From Clostridia bacterium (GTDB lineage Bacteria; Bacillota; Clostridia; Oscillospirales; Acutalibacteraceae): a DNA stretch of 64,000 bases. The stretch spans positions 1 through 64,000 of the forward strand of contig JAFRPB010000029.1 of assembly GCA_017429345.1 (NCBI GenBank), read 5' to 3'. Shown one piece after another: positions 63,459 to 64,000 of this stretch. The notes under the pieces were generated by a model that was not told the origin of the DNA, ran no database searches, and saw only the letters and a list, made by a program, of their open reading frames with translations. The stretch's first letter is position 1. Each line of letters begins with the position of its first letter. The position numbers and the translations under genes are program-made.

Positions 63459-64000
63459 ATGCTGCAATTTGAAGAATTGAGATTGACGCTGCTCGAATCC
63501 GAAAAACCTCTCAAGGACCTGGCGGAAGCGCTCGGGCTCGAAAAAATGAAGGCGGAGATCGCCTCGCTCGAAGCGCAGACCGCCGACAACGGTTTTTGGG
63601 ACGACGTCGCGAATTCACAGAAGGTGCTGCAGCGCACCAGTCAGTTAAAGAACAAAGTCGCCGACTACGAGTCGATCAAAGCGTTATATGAAGACACCCT
63701 CACGCTTATCGAGCTTTCAAACGAGGAAGAGGACGAAAGCATGTTCGAAGAGTGCTCGGCGGGCGTCAAAAAGGTGCAGTCGGAGATCGACCGCCTGACG
63801 CTCACGACCCTTCTCTCGGGCGAATATGACAGTCACAACGCGATCCTCAACTTCCATGCCGGCGCGGGCGGCACCGAGGCGATGGACTGGGCCCTGATGC
63901 TTTACCGGATGTATAACCGCTGGGGCGAGCGCCACGGCTTCAAGGTCTCGACGCTCGACATTCTCGACGGCGAAGAGGCGGGCATCAAGTCCGCGAGCGT
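63459..64000 (+). CDS. prfB: Peptide chain release factor 2, 3' end beyond the window
   Basis: At least 180 codons start at MLQFEELRLTLLESEKPLKD. They cover the coiled N-terminal domain (ALGLEKMKAEIASLEAQTAD, NGFWDD) and the start of the core domain (LNFHAGAGGTEAMDWALMLYRMY). RF2 releases peptides at UGA and UAA. Many bacterial prfB genes carry a programmed +1 frameshift with an in-frame UGA at about codon 25. Here the frame is continuous, so that autoregulation is absent. Confidence 0.93.
   Translation, partial: MLQFEELRLTLLESEKPLKDLAEALGLEKMKAEIASLEAQTADNGFWDDVANSQKVLQRTSQLKNKVADYESIKALYEDTLTLIELSNEEEDESMFEECSAGVKKVQSEIDRLTLTTLLSGEYDSHNAILNFHAGAGGTEAMDWALMLYRMYNRWGERHGFKVSTLDILDGEEAGIKSAS

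Noticed and set aside
63459-63560. Programmed +1 frameshift of prfB
   Set aside because: The frame is continuous through the expected site; no in-frame TGA follows a CTT slip codon.

Overview
The window looks like the chromosome of an anaerobic Bacillota gut bacterium, most likely class Clostridia near Oscillospiraceae/Ruminococcaceae. The clues are GGAGG-type ribosome binding sites, GC-rich core genes, a giant secreted protein ending in a type I dockerin, InlB/Flg_new-type surface repeats, a PflA-like radical SAM enzyme, and integrative-element genes of clostridial type. I saw no rRNA, tRNA or CRISPR array.

Layout. 1-3980: 5' part of a secreted repeat protein (minus strand). 4366-6203: tandem duplication of a Cys-rich membrane-anchored protein plus a radical SAM enzyme, one radical SAM copy decayed. 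6411-13422 (minus): GH127-like glycosidase, YoaP-like acetyltransferase, small conserved protein, luxS, Fic remnant, a BspA-like LRR protein split by a stop, a YoaP pseudogene and a TfoX-like gene between two inverted MITE-like repeats. 13966-16552: two-component system whose kinase is split by an in-frame TAG. 16730-18197: EamA transporter and an AAC(6')-like acetyltransferase. 18565-32496: one giant dockerin protein of about 4640 aa, also split by an in-frame TAG. 32675-37733 (minus): small accessory genes (lipoprotein, methyltransferases, acetyltransferases, CDP-alcohol phosphatidyltransferase, VOC, GyrI-like).

About 37870-58992 is interpreted as one integrated mobilizable element of about 21 kb. 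A large serine recombinase gene lies at its left end. Its right end lies inside the 3' part of the 23S rRNA methyltransferase gene rlmD. In order it carries recombinase, small ORF, ParB-like protein, MOB relaxase, MobC-like protein, probable oriT, ParR-like/ParM, a small protein, then a divergent operon of a 1009-aa eukaryotic-type (QDE-1-like) two-barrel RNA polymerase homologue and an unknown partner. The cargo follows: PadR regulator with a membrane protein, an ABC exporter with its own two-component system, a TnpV cassette and an AT-rich HNH nuclease gene. No conjugation (T4SS) genes are present, so it would need a helper for transfer. The polymerase homologue is the most interesting gene of the window.

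58992-64000 is core chromosome: rlmD, a PhnP-like metallo-hydrolase, galU, a zinc-ribbon membrane protein, and prfB (3' end outside the window), whose leader carries a third MITE-like repeat.

Three genes (LRR protein, kinase, giant dockerin protein) are each broken by a single in-frame stop with homologous coding sequence continuing in the same frame. TAG also ends several apparently full-length genes here, so a changed genetic code is unlikely.
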